64,000 nt of DNA from an uncultured Lachnospiraceae bacterium. GTDB lineage: Bacteria > Bacillota > Clostridia > Lachnospirales > Lachnospiraceae. Made by a program: the position numbers and the translations under genes. Below the pieces are notes generated by a model. That model was not told where the DNA came from and did no database searches. It saw only the letters and a list, made by a program, of their open reading frames with translations. The stretch spans positions 32,532-96,531 of the forward strand of contig CANOFO010000001.1 in NCBI GenBank assembly GCA_947565305.1. The letters are read 5' to 3'. Below, one piece after another: positions 10,082-18,919 of this stretch. Positions within the stretch are counted from its first letter, which is position 1, and the number at the start of each line of letters is the position of its first letter.

Positions 10082-11128
10082 TTATTGACAGAAATCCCCT
10101 CTGTCAACAACAAGCTGATAACCTATGCTCTCCATCCTGCGGTTTAAACAGGTCCGGCACTCCGCAGCTTCATCGCCGGTACATATTTTATTGTCGTACA
10201 ATTCATACTTTTTACGCACATCCGTCGGGGACAGATTGGGCATGACGACATTCGCTCCTGCTAAAATGCCTTTCTCCCTTCCGCGCGCATCAATCGTACC
10301 CAGTGCCGTGGTTGCGGGCAGCAGTAATTTAGGCAGCATAATACGCAAAAGCCCAATCAGAAAAAGCGTCAGTTCCACTGTGCCCCCCTTTTCTGCGGCA
10401 AAGGGCGTATCGTGGTGTGGGACAAAAGGGCCAATTCCCACCATATGGGGTTCTAATTTGCGGATAAGCATCATATCCTCTGCCAGATGCGCTGCTGTCT
10501 GTCCAGGGCTTCCGACCATAAACCCTGTGCCTGTCTGGTATCCAATTTCTTTTAAATCCCAGAGACATTGCCTGCGCTGCGCTGCAGACAGTTCCGCCGG
10601 ATGCAGATTCCTGTAATGTCCCTCATCCGCCGTCTCATGCCGCAGCAGGTAGCGGTCTGCCCCCGCCTCAAACAGTCTGCGGTAGCTCTCCTTGGAACGT
10701 TCCCCCAAAGAAAGGGTAATGGCACAGTCCGGGTAGCTTTCCCTGATTGCACGAACGATTTCCTCAAGCCTTTTCTGCGTAAACCATCCATCTTCGCCGC
10801 CCTGGAGCACAAACGTGCGAAATCCCAGTCCGTATCCAATCTGGCAGCACTCTATAATCTGCTCTCTGGTCAGCCGGTAGCGGTCGGCATTTTGATTGCT
10901 CCTGCGGATGCCGCAGTAATAGCAGTCATTTTTACAATAATTGGTAAATTCTATCAACCCCCTGGTATAAACGTGGTTGCCATAGTACTTATGTTGCCAT
11001 TTCCGCGCTTTCTCAAACAAATACTCCGCCACGGTTTCGCTGCGGTTTTCAATCAGGAAAATCCATTCTTCTTTGGAAAGCCGGGATGTCTCTTCCAATT
11101 TATCGATTAACTGTTTAAGTTTATCCAT
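10082..11128 (-). CDS. hydE: [FeFe]-hydrogenase maturase HydE
   Basis: A 348-residue radical SAM protein that acts with HydG and HydF in assembling the H-cluster diiron site. The cluster motif CKNDCYYC sits near residue 68, and the family hallmarks LQGGEDGWFT, RHETAD and VGIGPFVPHHDTPF are present. The frame is open back to 11281, but GGAGG stands just before the ATG at 11128 and the alignment-worthy region begins there. It is followed by hydG. In front lies an unusually long noncoding leader that includes a factor-independent terminator, so expression may be controlled by attenuation. Confidence 0.94.
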   Translation of the reverse strand: MDKLKQLIDKLEETSRLSKEEWIFLIENRSETVAEYLFEKARKWQHKYYGNHVYTRGLIEFTNYCKNDCYYCGIRRSNQNADRYRLTREQIIECCQIGYGLGFRTFVLQGGEDGWFTQKRLEEIVRAIRESYPDCAITLSLGERSKESYRRLFEAGADRYLLRHETADEGHYRNLHPAELSAAQRRQCLWDLKEIGYQTGTGFMVGSPGQTAAHLAEDMMLIRKLEPHMVGIGPFVPHHDTPFAAEKGGTVELTLFLIGLLRIMLPKLLLPATTALGTIDARGREKGILAGANVVMPNLSPTDVRKKYELYDNKICTGDEAAECRTCLNRRMESIGYQLVVDRGDFCQ

Positions 11129-11238
11129 AAATCCTCCTGCGCAGGTTATTTTTATTCTATAGGAAAGATGTGTGTTCCAGTCCTTCACCTTAACAAGGTT
11201 TTTCCTAGAAAAACGCTGATTAAAGCGTTTCCTTAGAT

Positions 11239-11420
11239 ATAAAATACCCCCATACCAGAAGGTATGGGGGCAGCTGAACAAATATCTGTACTGTCATGCT
11301 ACAGATATCTTCATTCTTAATCTATGCTGCACCGTCCCCTTCAGGTTATCCTTGTGGTCTGGCCTGCGTTCTCTGTTACATTATAGGTTTGCAGTCAGAA
11401 CTCCTTCCTGCTCACCGTTT
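11239..11420 (-). ncRNA. Candidate leader RNA or small RNA with terminator, upstream of hydE
   Basis: About 180 bases on the minus strand. Predicted pairings by eye: a closing helix of CTGCA..CC with GG.TGCAG, an inner CAGG/CCTG hairpin, a 9-bp TACAGATAT hairpin (11282-11309), and a terminal 11-bp hairpin (11246-11256 with 11261-11271) followed by TATTTTAT. An alternative pairing of GGGG and GCAGC (11326-11339) with GCTGC and CCCC (11266-11274) would break the terminator, as in attenuators. It matches no riboswitch class I can recall, so it may equally be an independent small RNA. Confidence 0.45.
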
Positions 11421-11425
11421 ACGAT

Positions 11426-11454
11426 ATCGTATCATAGTTTTAGTTATAATTCAA
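11426..11454 (-). promoter_or_regulatory. Promoter candidate for the hydE leader RNA
   Basis: On the minus strand TTGAAT (11449-11454) and TACGAT (11426-11431) are separated by 17 bases, which would place the transcript start near 11420, immediately before the predicted RNA structure. Confidence 0.45.
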
Positions 11455-11785
11455 GATTTTCAAAGCTTGAATTTCCCCTTAACATCATGCCGCTTTGCCC
11501 GATGTATAACATAGAGGTCTTTATCAACATTAATATCATAATCTATTTCATAATTTCTTTCGAAATCTTTATCTTTCTTTTAGAAATTGTCCACACTTTG
11601 CACACAATTATCTTTTATACTTGGCTTATCAAATGAAGTTGATGGCACAAACATAAGCGCGCACCGTTATCAGCTTCGACTAACAACAAATAACTCATTG
11701 ACAGTTATTTTACATATATATGGCCGGTGCCACCGCCCAAGATGTGGCACCCCATGAAACATTTCATAAATTTACTCCCCCAAAA

Positions 11786-11805
11786 GCGTTGCCGCAAGGC
11801 AGCGC
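11786..11805 (-). terminator. Terminator after the amidohydrolase gene
   Basis: An 8-bp G+C-rich stem with a four-base loop, followed on the minus strand by TTTTGGGGG. It lies about 50 bases beyond the amidohydrolase stop codon. Confidence 0.5.
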
Positions 11806-11856
11806 TTTCCTTCCATAATAAGGCAATTTTCTATTTTTGCACACATTCTCCCTACG

Positions 11857-13053
11857 TTAAGGGAGTTTTTTATCCTTTGACACATTTTCCAGGGCATATG
11901 TTACCTTTCCGTCAATCACAACATATTGAATAACGGTAGACGACACCATAGGATTGCCGGCTGCAATCACAAAATCGCCATCTTTGCCAACTTCCAGAGA
12001 ACCCACCCGCTCTTCCACCCCGATATGCCTGGCTGCATTGAGTGTGATTGCCTGTAAGGCATCAAATTCATCCATGCCGGATTTTACAGCAAGCCCGGCG
12101 CACAATGCCAGATATTGCTGGGGAATCACCGGGGAATCCGTAATAATGGATACCTGACAGCCGGCACGCGCAAGGTCTCCTGGCGTGGTAAAACTCCTAT
12201 TCTTCAATTCAAACTTCGTAGCATGTCCGAGTGTGGGGCCCACGGCCACCGGATATCCTTCTTTTGCCAAATCATCTACTATCAGTGACCCATCCGTACA
12301 GTGGTCAAGTGTAAGACGCAGGTGGAATTCCTTGGCAATACGGATTGCCGTATAAATATCATTTGCCTGATGGACATGGGCTTTTAGCGGCAGCAAGCCT
12401 TCAATTACCGGAATCAGCGCTTCCAGCCTGGGGTCAAAAGCCGGGGACTTTAGGACATCACTTTCGGCGGCTTCCTTCCTTGCCAGATAATCCTGCGTCC
12501 TTTCCAACATAATCCTTAGCTTGGAAGCAGTGCTCATGCGGGAATAATTATCTTTATCTTTATAACAGGTCTTGGGATTTTCCCCAAAAGCACATTTCAT
12601 GGCAACTTTCTCTTTGATGACCATATCATCAATCCGTTTTCCTGCCGTCTTATAAGCCGTAAAGGTCCCGCCCAGCACATTCGCGCTTCCCGGACCTGCC
12701 GCCACACAGGTAACGCCTCCCTCCATAGCAAGGCGGAGGCTTTCATCCTGCGGATTGATGCCATCAATCGCAGAAAGCTGCGGCGTCAGGGAATCTGTCA
12801 CCTCATTGTAATCCGCTCCTTCAAATCCCACACCATAGCCATCTAACCCCAAATGGCAGTGCGCTTCCACAAAACCAGGATACACCTGCAAACCAGCCGC
12901 ATCTATCGTTTTTGCCCTCTTAATTCCCCTGCTTTTGAGCACTGGGGCAATTTCCGTAATTTTCCCATTCTCTACCAGGATATCTGCCACAAAAGGTTTA
13001 CGCTGGACAGCGTCATGAATCCATCCTTGCTGAATCACCAGTTTTTCTTTCAT
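11857..13053 (-). CDS. Amidohydrolase (imidazolonepropionase-like)
   Basis: A 398-residue metal-dependent hydrolase of the amidohydrolase superfamily (COG1228 type). The metal-binding HxH lies in GFVEAHCHLGLDGYG (around residue 60), with later His residues in LKAHVHQANDIYTA and LRLTLDHCTDGS and the metal-binding Asp in IITDSPVIP. The C-terminus returns to the small beta domain (VGSLEVGKDGDFVIAAGNP). The frame is open to 13239, but AAAGGAGG stands before the ATG at 13053. The natural substrate is unknown; relatives cut cyclic amides or peptides. The neighbours do not suggest a pathway. Confidence 0.88.
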   Translation of the reverse strand: MKEKLVIQQGWIHDAVQRKPFVADILVENGKITEIAPVLKSRGIKRAKTIDAAGLQVYPGFVEAHCHLGLDGYGVGFEGADYNEVTDSLTPQLSAIDGINPQDESLRLAMEGGVTCVAAGPGSANVLGGTFTAYKTAGKRIDDMVIKEKVAMKCAFGENPKTCYKDKDNYSRMSTASKLRIMLERTQDYLARKEAAESDVLKSPAFDPRLEALIPVIEGLLPLKAHVHQANDIYTAIRIAKEFHLRLTLDHCTDGSLIVDDLAKEGYPVAVGPTLGHATKFELKNRSFTTPGDLARAGCQVSIITDSPVIPQQYLALCAGLAVKSGMDEFDALQAITLNAARHIGVEERVGSLEVGKDGDFVIAAGNPMVSSTVIQYVVIDGKVTYALENVSKDKKLP

Positions 13054-13169
13054 ATTTCCTGTTCCTCCTTTCGGATGACTTCTCTTATTTAGTATGTCAG
13101 GTTGTACAGGAAATAATTCCCTGAGGAAAAATGTAAAAAAGCTGGACATTTCCAATAAGATAAACAAGA

Positions 13170-13207
13170 CTGCCGCACCTGGCTGGATTTCCCAGCCAGT
13201 GCGGCAG
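13170..13207 (-). terminator. Strong terminator after the first GH127 gene
   Basis: Arms at 13170-13186 and 13192-13207 pair over about 16 bp with one mismatch; the minus strand continues TCTTGTTTATC. It lies 36 bases past the stop codon at 13244. Confidence 0.85.
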
Positions 13208-13243
13208 CCCCATTGCTGCTTCATCTGCTTAAATCGCAAAATG

Positions 13244-16200
13244 TCATTTTACCGTAACTTTAATCTTCTTAGTCTTCTTATTGAAGGTCTTAATTGTAAT
13301 TGTCGTTGTGCCTTTCTTCTTAGCTTTTACTACACCGCTCTTGCTTACGGTAGCAACTTTCTTCTTGGAAGAGCTGTAAGTAATCTTATTGCTCGCCGTT
13401 CCCTTAGGCAAGGTTACCTTAAAGGTTCCTTTTTTGCCTTTTTTGAGCGTTACTTTATTTTTCTTGACTGCTTTCTTATTGAAAGTAACCTTGGAAATCT
13501 TCTTAGGCGCTTTCTTAATGGTAATATTAAACACCTTCGCCTTATTTCCAGTACTTGGAATGGCTTTGACAACAACAGTTCCCGCTTTCTTTGCTTTCAC
13601 TACACCCTTCGTGCTCACGGTAGCAACATTCGCATCTGAGCTCAGATATGTGCAGTTCTTGGTCTTTACGGAATATGTCTCGCCCACACCTAAAGTGACT
13701 TTCTTGGTAGAAGAAGCTGCCAGGGCCACAAGCCCTTTCACTGCTGTATCCAGATTGTTCTTCGCCGTATTTACCTGTGCCTGTGTTGCTTTCGCATCCT
13801 TTGCAACATTCTGTGCTGCTGTAAGGGCTGTTGTAAGTTTTGTCCAGGTTGCCGGCGTGTAGTCAATCTGCTTCTTTGCCGTTGCTGCCGTAATAGATGC
13901 GTTCAGGGCATTCTTGTCAACCGTAGTCTGCGGAGGCGGAGTTACAGTGCCTTTCTTCTCAAGATTAGCAGCGGCTTCTTCCAACATAACCTGCATTTCA
14001 TCAATCATCGCCTGGCTGGTCTCTCCAGCGGCTAATGCATTCTTAACTGTTTCCAAAACCTGCATGTAAGCCGCCCAGCTTTCTGGTGTATATTCAGATT
14101 CCTTGTATGAACCTGCTGCTTGAAGGGTCTGATTCAGTTTATCAGAAGATGCACTGCTTGCTACTTTCTCCAGCTTCAATTTCGCTGTATCCAGAGAAAT
14201 CTTAGCAGCATTGATCATTTTCTCTCCCGGGTCTTCTGATTCACAGACAGCTTTCACTTCGTCCAGCGTATATACGAACCGCTTCCAGCTTTCCGGCGTA
14301 TAATCAGCCTCATTGTAAGCATCTGCCTGTGCTTTTAACTCATTGACTGCATCTGCAGTTGCTTTTTTATCCAGCTTGGACTCGACGGCAGCCAGACCGC
14401 TCATTGCTTCGTCTACGTCATTCTGTCCTGGTCCATTACTATTTGCCACGCTGCTTGCCTTATCAAATGCAGGCTCAAATTTCGCCCAGCTTGCTGCTGT
14501 GTATTCGGACTCTTTTCCGGTATAAGAGCTTACTGCTGATTTCAAGGCATTCACAGATGCCGTATCTGCTTTTGCATCCAGGTTCTTTGCTGCTGTTTCC
14601 AAGGTTTTCTTTGCTGCATTTATCTCGCTCTTGCCAGCTCCGCTGCTTATTAATGCCTCTGCGGCATCTAAAGTTTTCTTGAACTCTGTCCAGCTTGCTG
14701 CAGAATACGTTGACTCCTGGGCTTTGTATTCATTCACCATAGTCTGTAATGACTGCACTGTTGCCGCATCTGCTTTTTTATCCAGCTTATTATATGCATC
14801 TGCTACTGCTTTCTGCGCTGTCTTGATTTCTATCAGTCCGGCATCGTTCTTAGCTGCTACTGCTTTCGCTGCTGTAATTGCCGACTGCAGGTTATTCCAG
14901 CTTTCTGCAATATAGTCCGCCTGTACCATAGATGACAGATTCGTTTCAACTTCCGTTATCTGATCCGTCAGTTCTTTTTTCTCTGCTGCAGAAGCCGTGA
15001 AATCCCCAGTCAGCTTCCAGTCAAAGACTGCAATTGGAATTCTCTTTGTGCCTGATTTCTGATGGTCTGCCGTAACACGGATCTTAGAAGTTTCTACCTC
15101 TGCAAATGAACTTTCGATTCTATATGTCGCTTCCTCTACTTTTACAAAGTTCCATTCACCCTGCTTCGTTACCTCTGCCCAGCTGCCGTCTTCCTTTGCG
15201 TATTCAATTTTAATGCCATTCGGAACAACCACTCCGCCGCCATCGTCATAGAAGTCAACGGTTGAACCGTTAAGTTTTACCTTTTTCTCACCAAAATCAT
15301 ACTGTATCCATTGGTCTGCCGACGGCCCTGCAGCAGTCCAGCCATTCCAGAATGAACCTGGCGTATTGTCCTTAAACTTATCTGGTCCCTGCGCGTTTGC
15401 ATCGTAACCTGCAGCTGCAGTCGGCGTTGCATAGTCACGAAGCTGCGGTACGGTCACGCTGGGAATGGCCGGTTTGCCATCATCCGGCGATACGCCCGGA
15501 TCCGGCTCTTCCGACTCTGCATCTATTGCCGTTGTCCAAATCAGCATCTTGGAAGAATTATTCTTTGGTTCCGTCAATCCCGGTGTGTATTCCGCATCGT
15601 CCCCGCGGTTATTCCAAGCATAGTAAGGAATTGCCTGCAATTTAGCGTCTACCAGACCGCTGCCGGTGTTATATTTCACATTACCGGTAATCTCTACCAC
15701 GCCATTTAATAAATTCTCCTTATATTCTGCAGTAAGCTCAGCATCTCTCGGAATTACAAAGTTCAATGGGTTAAAATTACTGATTTCCGAGTTAAGCTGT
15801 GCATTGCCGGCCTTTTCCATACAATATACAACCGGTCCCCTCTGGAGGGCAATTTTTCCCTGAGTGGATTCCACCAACGGATGCGACTCTGTCTTGCGGA
15901 TTTCCATAGGCATATTGATTTGCACTACATCGCCGGCCTGCCATGTCCTGTCAATAGCAACATAGCCTTTATTTGCCTTAGCAGTCACAGTCTCATTGCC
16001 AACTTTAATCGTTACATTTTTATTTTCTTGCTCATTTACCCATCCCGGAATACGGATTTTCATGGTAAACTTTTTGGATGCTGCCGGATTGACAGTCATC
16101 TTCACGGTTCCTTCCCATGGATATTTCGTCTCCTGTTTTAAGCCAACCTGGGTACCGCCTACATTGACTTTACCTTCGCTTCCGGCATACATGTTCACAA

Positions 16201-18733
16201 ATACCGTATCGTTGTGGACGGTATACATGTAGCCGCTTGCCGCTGCGATTGTACGCATCAGGTTCGGCGGGCAGCATGCGCACCCAAACCATGGGGAACG
16301 TGCATTTCCATTGCTTACTTCCAGCAATGTGCTGTAATAGAAACGGTTGCCATCTAAGTTCGTTCCTACCAGAATCGAGTTATAAAGATTCGTTTCAATC
16401 ATATCTGCATATTTTCCATCTTCATGCAGCAGGTTCATCCTCTGGTTCCAGTTAGCTGCTGCAATGGATGCGCAGATTTCTGCATAAGACTGGTTCGGCG
16501 GCAGTACATAGTCTGGTCCGTATCCTTCGGAACTGGCTCCCGGAGCCGTTGTGCCGATTCCGCCCGTGATATAAGTCTTCTTGCTTGTTACAGATTCCCA
16601 GATAGTATCCAGGCTGTTCAGGTAATCTTCTCTGTCGGTATTTCCTTCCGGCAGCATGGTGGCAATATCCGTGATGCCCGTATAGAAATAGTTAGCACGT
16701 ACGGAATGGCCGACTGCCTCCGTCTCATCCTTAAACGGCGTCTTATCCTGGGAATATTTGCCTTCTTCCCATGCCTCATAACCGCTTTCACGCAGGCTGC
16801 TGTCCTCTCCACGCCGATTAATCAATGTCCTTACGGTATCATAATAATCCTGTCCGGCTCCCTGACCTTCATATTCTTCTGCCAGTTTGCCAAATTTTAC
16901 CATTGCAAGCTCTATCTCTTCATGTCCTGGAACCTCATGTCTGGTTCCTGCTGGTCCAAAGGTCGACACGATATGGTCAGCAAACCGTTTACCTGCCACA
17001 TACAGCCTGTAATCCGGTTCTCCGATTCCTTCGCGGTAGCGTGTATAGGCAACTACGCCCTCCAGAAAATGCCCTGCATTGTACATCTCATGGTTTGCAA
17101 AGTTCAGCCAACGGTGTGTTCCCTGAGAACCGCCTCCGGCAGCGTTCTTACCACGCAAAGTAAAATATGTATCAATATAACCGTCTGCATACTGTACTTT
17201 CTCAATCTTTTCAATCCATGAATTCAGCTTCTCTGCCAAAAATGCTCTTGTCTCAACCATCTCTTCATCTGTCGCATTCTGGGTTGCAGAAAGTGTATAG
17301 GAAATAGCCTCTATACTCTTATAAATATCAGAATCCTGGAATACATATCCGCTAAACTCGCCGTAATCTCCCTCTCCGTTCAGTTTCTTAATGGAATTGT
17401 CATAGTTCGGCTCTCCGCCGGATGCCTGTTCAATCTCGTAAATTGCCTTTTTCAATGATGCTTTGGCATTTACTTCCTGCTTAGGCGCCCAAAAAACATC
17501 ATTGAGCTGCACGTTCTCAAACGTAACGCTGCTGTTGGATTCTGCTGCTGACACAGCATCCTTGACAGTTATCATTGCAGTTGCACTATAGTTCTTCCCG
17601 CCATGCGTTGCCGTTCCACTTACACGGAAACTGGTTCCTTCCTTGCCCTTCGCATATTTTGCCGGGTCCACCTTTTCCCAGGTAACCGGAATTAATTTGG
17701 AATTGAATTCCTCTGCAAAATCGAATTCGGGCTTTGTCGTACTCTTCAAAGATGGCGTCGGGTCGTCAAACTGTATCCCATTCGCTACTACAGAATCAGG
17801 AAGGATTGGTGCAACTCCGGCTGCTGTTGATGTCTTATAGACATCAATACTTTTCACCTTATCATTACGTACATTAATATTAAATTCCGTTTCTTTCGTA
17901 ATGCCTTCATTGCTTACGGCAAGCTTCAGCTTTGCCGCACCCTCTTTCAATCCTTTCAAATCTACAGTGTCCTTATTATCAGCGCCTTGAATAGCTGCTA
18001 CGTCCGCAGGCTCAACAGACCACTTATAAGTTGATTGCGATGCCAATCCAGTCGGTACTGTACCTCCATTATAAGTCAATACCTCATCCACAATCAACTT
18101 ACTGCTGCCGATAATCTTTGCCTGTGTAAGCTCTTCTTTGATGCTGCCGGCATACACTTCCCACTCGCTGATGCCAACGCCCGTATCGCCCTGCACATTT
18201 CTTGTCACTTTCATGCGCAAGGCTGTGGTAGTTATGGGATTCTCAAAATTGACAATATTCCAGATTGGTGTGCCTTGTCCGTTTGTTTCCCCATGTTCAA
18301 CTCCTACATTGGGAAGCGGTTTCCAATCCTCACCGTCCTTATACTCCAAGGTAGCGTTAGACGGCCATGTAACTCCTCCGCCATCGGACCACCACAGTAC
18401 GCGCATGGAAGACATCGTCTGCGCGGTACTCCAAGTCAGAGTTATCGGCAGCGGATAACCGGATTCCGGTCCCCCATAACTATTCCAGCTGCTAGTAGCA
18501 TCGCGTCCTGCCAACGTACCGTCATTAATCTTATCAGGGCTGATACCATAAACATTGGTATAACCTGCTTCTGCTTTGGCACTCAATGCAAGGTTGGTCC
18601 CCAACTCAGAATCGGCTGCCCTGACAATACCTGCCGTTACGCCTTCCTCCGCCTTCAACGTTGTTGCAGGCAGCATTGTGAATACCATAGCCATGCTCAA
18701 TATCATGGCTAAGACTCTTCGTTTCATCCTCAT
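13244..18733 (-). CDS. Secreted GH127 beta-L-arabinofuranosidase, multidomain
   Basis: An 1829-residue exported enzyme. Order: signal peptide (1-28); F5/8 type C binding domain (about 45-190); Ig-like domains (200-395); GH127 catalytic domain (about 400-985); second F5/8 type C domain (1105-1240); six FIVAR repeats (1245-1672); two lysine-rich Big_2-type domains to the end. Aligned by eye to Bifidobacterium HypBA1, the metal ligands and nucleophile are E752, C754, C820 and C821 (in CACCPPNLMR) and the acid/base is E736, so the site looks intact. GH127 enzymes release beta-linked L-arabinofuranose from plant glycans such as hydroxyproline-rich glycoproteins. There is no LPXTG motif. Its promoter carries the tandem TTTAAGGT element shared with the next gene upstream. 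Confidence 0.9.
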   Translation of the reverse strand: MRMKRRVLAMILSMAMVFTMLPATTLKAEEGVTAGIVRAADSELGTNLALSAKAEAGYTNVYGISPDKINDGTLAGRDATSSWNSYGGPESGYPLPITLTWSTAQTMSSMRVLWWSDGGGVTWPSNATLEYKDGEDWKPLPNVGVEHGETNGQGTPIWNIVNFENPITTTALRMKVTRNVQGDTGVGISEWEVYAGSIKEELTQAKIIGSSKLIVDEVLTYNGGTVPTGLASQSTYKWSVEPADVAAIQGADNKDTVDLKGLKEGAAKLKLAVSNEGITKETEFNINVRNDKVKSIDVYKTSTAAGVAPILPDSVVANGIQFDDPTPSLKSTTKPEFDFAEEFNSKLIPVTWEKVDPAKYAKGKEGTSFRVSGTATHGGKNYSATAMITVKDAVSAAESNSSVTFENVQLNDVFWAPKQEVNAKASLKKAIYEIEQASGGEPNYDNSIKKLNGEGDYGEFSGYVFQDSDIYKSIEAISYTLSATQNATDEEMVETRAFLAEKLNSWIEKIEKVQYADGYIDTYFTLRGKNAAGGGSQGTHRWLNFANHEMYNAGHFLEGVVAYTRYREGIGEPDYRLYVAGKRFADHIVSTFGPAGTRHEVPGHEEIELAMVKFGKLAEEYEGQGAGQDYYDTVRTLINRRGEDSSLRESGYEAWEEGKYSQDKTPFKDETEAVGHSVRANYFYTGITDIATMLPEGNTDREDYLNSLDTIWESVTSKKTYITGGIGTTAPGASSEGYGPDYVLPPNQSYAEICASIAAANWNQRMNLLHEDGKYADMIETNLYNSILVGTNLDGNRFYYSTLLEVSNGNARSPWFGCACCPPNLMRTIAAASGYMYTVHNDTVFVNMYAGSEGKVNVGGTQVGLKQETKYPWEGTVKMTVNPAASKKFTMKIRIPGWVNEQENKNVTIKVGNETVTAKANKGYVAIDRTWQAGDVVQINMPMEIRKTESHPLVESTQGKIALQRGPVVYCMEKAGNAQLNSEISNFNPLNFVIPRDAELTAEYKENLLNGVVEITGNVKYNTGSGLVDAKLQAIPYYAWNNRGDDAEYTPGLTEPKNNSSKMLIWTTAIDAESEEPDPGVSPDDGKPAIPSVTVPQLRDYATPTAAAGYDANAQGPDKFKDNTPGSFWNGWTAAGPSADQWIQYDFGEKKVKLNGSTVDFYDDGGGVVVPNGIKIEYAKEDGSWAEVTKQGEWNFVKVEEATYRIESSFAEVETSKIRVTADHQKSGTKRIPIAVFDWKLTGDFTASAAEKKELTDQITEVETNLSSMVQADYIAESWNNLQSAITAAKAVAAKNDAGLIEIKTAQKAVADAYNKLDKKADAATVQSLQTMVNEYKAQESTYSAASWTEFKKTLDAAEALISSGAGKSEINAAKKTLETAAKNLDAKADTASVNALKSAVSSYTGKESEYTAASWAKFEPAFDKASSVANSNGPGQNDVDEAMSGLAAVESKLDKKATADAVNELKAQADAYNEADYTPESWKRFVYTLDEVKAVCESEDPGEKMINAAKISLDTAKLKLEKVASSASSDKLNQTLQAAGSYKESEYTPESWAAYMQVLETVKNALAAGETSQAMIDEMQVMLEEAAANLEKKGTVTPPPQTTVDKNALNASITAATAKKQIDYTPATWTKLTTALTAAQNVAKDAKATQAQVNTAKNNLDTAVKGLVALAASSTKKVTLGVGETYSVKTKNCTYLSSDANVATVSTKGVVKAKKAGTVVVKAIPSTGNKAKVFNITIKKAPKKISKVTFNKKAVKKNKVTLKKGKKGTFKVTLPKGTASNKITYSSSKKKVATVSKSGVVKAKKKGTTTITIKTFNKKTKKIKVTVK

Positions 18734-18762
18734 TCCTCCTTTTCTTTCTCATAATAATTTTA

Positions 18763-18791
18763 ATTATATCAACTATTACAGACGTACAAAA
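18763..18791 (-). promoter_or_regulatory. Promoter of the first GH127 gene
   Basis: A consensus TATAAT (18763-18768) has a poor -35 sequence TTTTGT (18786-18791) at 17-base spacing, the arrangement expected of an activator-dependent promoter. The tandem operator begins 8 bases further upstream. Confidence 0.55.
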
Positions 18792-18799
18792 TGACACTT

Positions 18800-18827
18800 T
18801 TTTAAGGTTATAGCAGATATTTAAGGT
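18800..18827 (-). promoter_or_regulatory. Tandem TTTAAGGT operator upstream of the GH127 gene
   Basis: Two identical plus-strand TTTAAGGT half-sites (18801-18808 and 18820-18827) lie 19 bases apart. The surrounding 28 bases match 25 of 28 positions of the element at 22451-22478. The centre is about 58 bases upstream of the likely transcript start, a usual activator position. Confidence 0.6.
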
Positions 18828-18850
18828 CAGGGGATTCATGACAAAATAAG

Positions 18851-18884
18851 ACCGCCACATTTGGGGTGTCTCCGCATGTGGCAG
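18851..18884 (-). terminator. Terminator after the non-catalytic FIVAR protein gene
   Basis: A 10-bp stem (18851-18860 with 18875-18884) followed on the minus strand by CTTATTTTG, 36 bases past the stop codon at 18920. It separates this gene from the GH127 gene, which has its own promoter. Confidence 0.8.
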
Positions 18885-18919
18885 TCCTCTTTTACATTAT
18901 CTGCATAATCTGCAAAATA

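Larger units (their letters stand above)
11129..11856. other. 728-base noncoding region upstream of hydE
   Basis: It contains, from right to left: a terminator for the amidohydrolase gene (11786-11805); an 8-bp inverted repeat with arms GGTGCCAC/GTGGCACC near 11726-11754; a promoter-like pair at 11426-11454; and a candidate structured RNA ending in a terminator at 11246-11271. None of the short open frames on either strand has a convincing ribosome site. Confidence 0.6.

Noticed and set aside
11239-11420. Identification of the hydE leader as 6S RNA, c-di-GMP, glycine or T-box RNA
   Set aside because: The ends do not pair as in 6S RNA. GCAAACC and GAAGGGGAC recall parts of known aptamers, but the remaining consensus (for example the T-box GGGTGG-ACC segment) is absent.
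11849-11872. CTCCCT/AGGGAG hairpin followed by TTTTTT on the plus strand
   Set aside because: It would terminate plus-strand transcription, but no plus-strand gene lies upstream; on the minus strand it overlaps the amidohydrolase stop codon and has no U-run.
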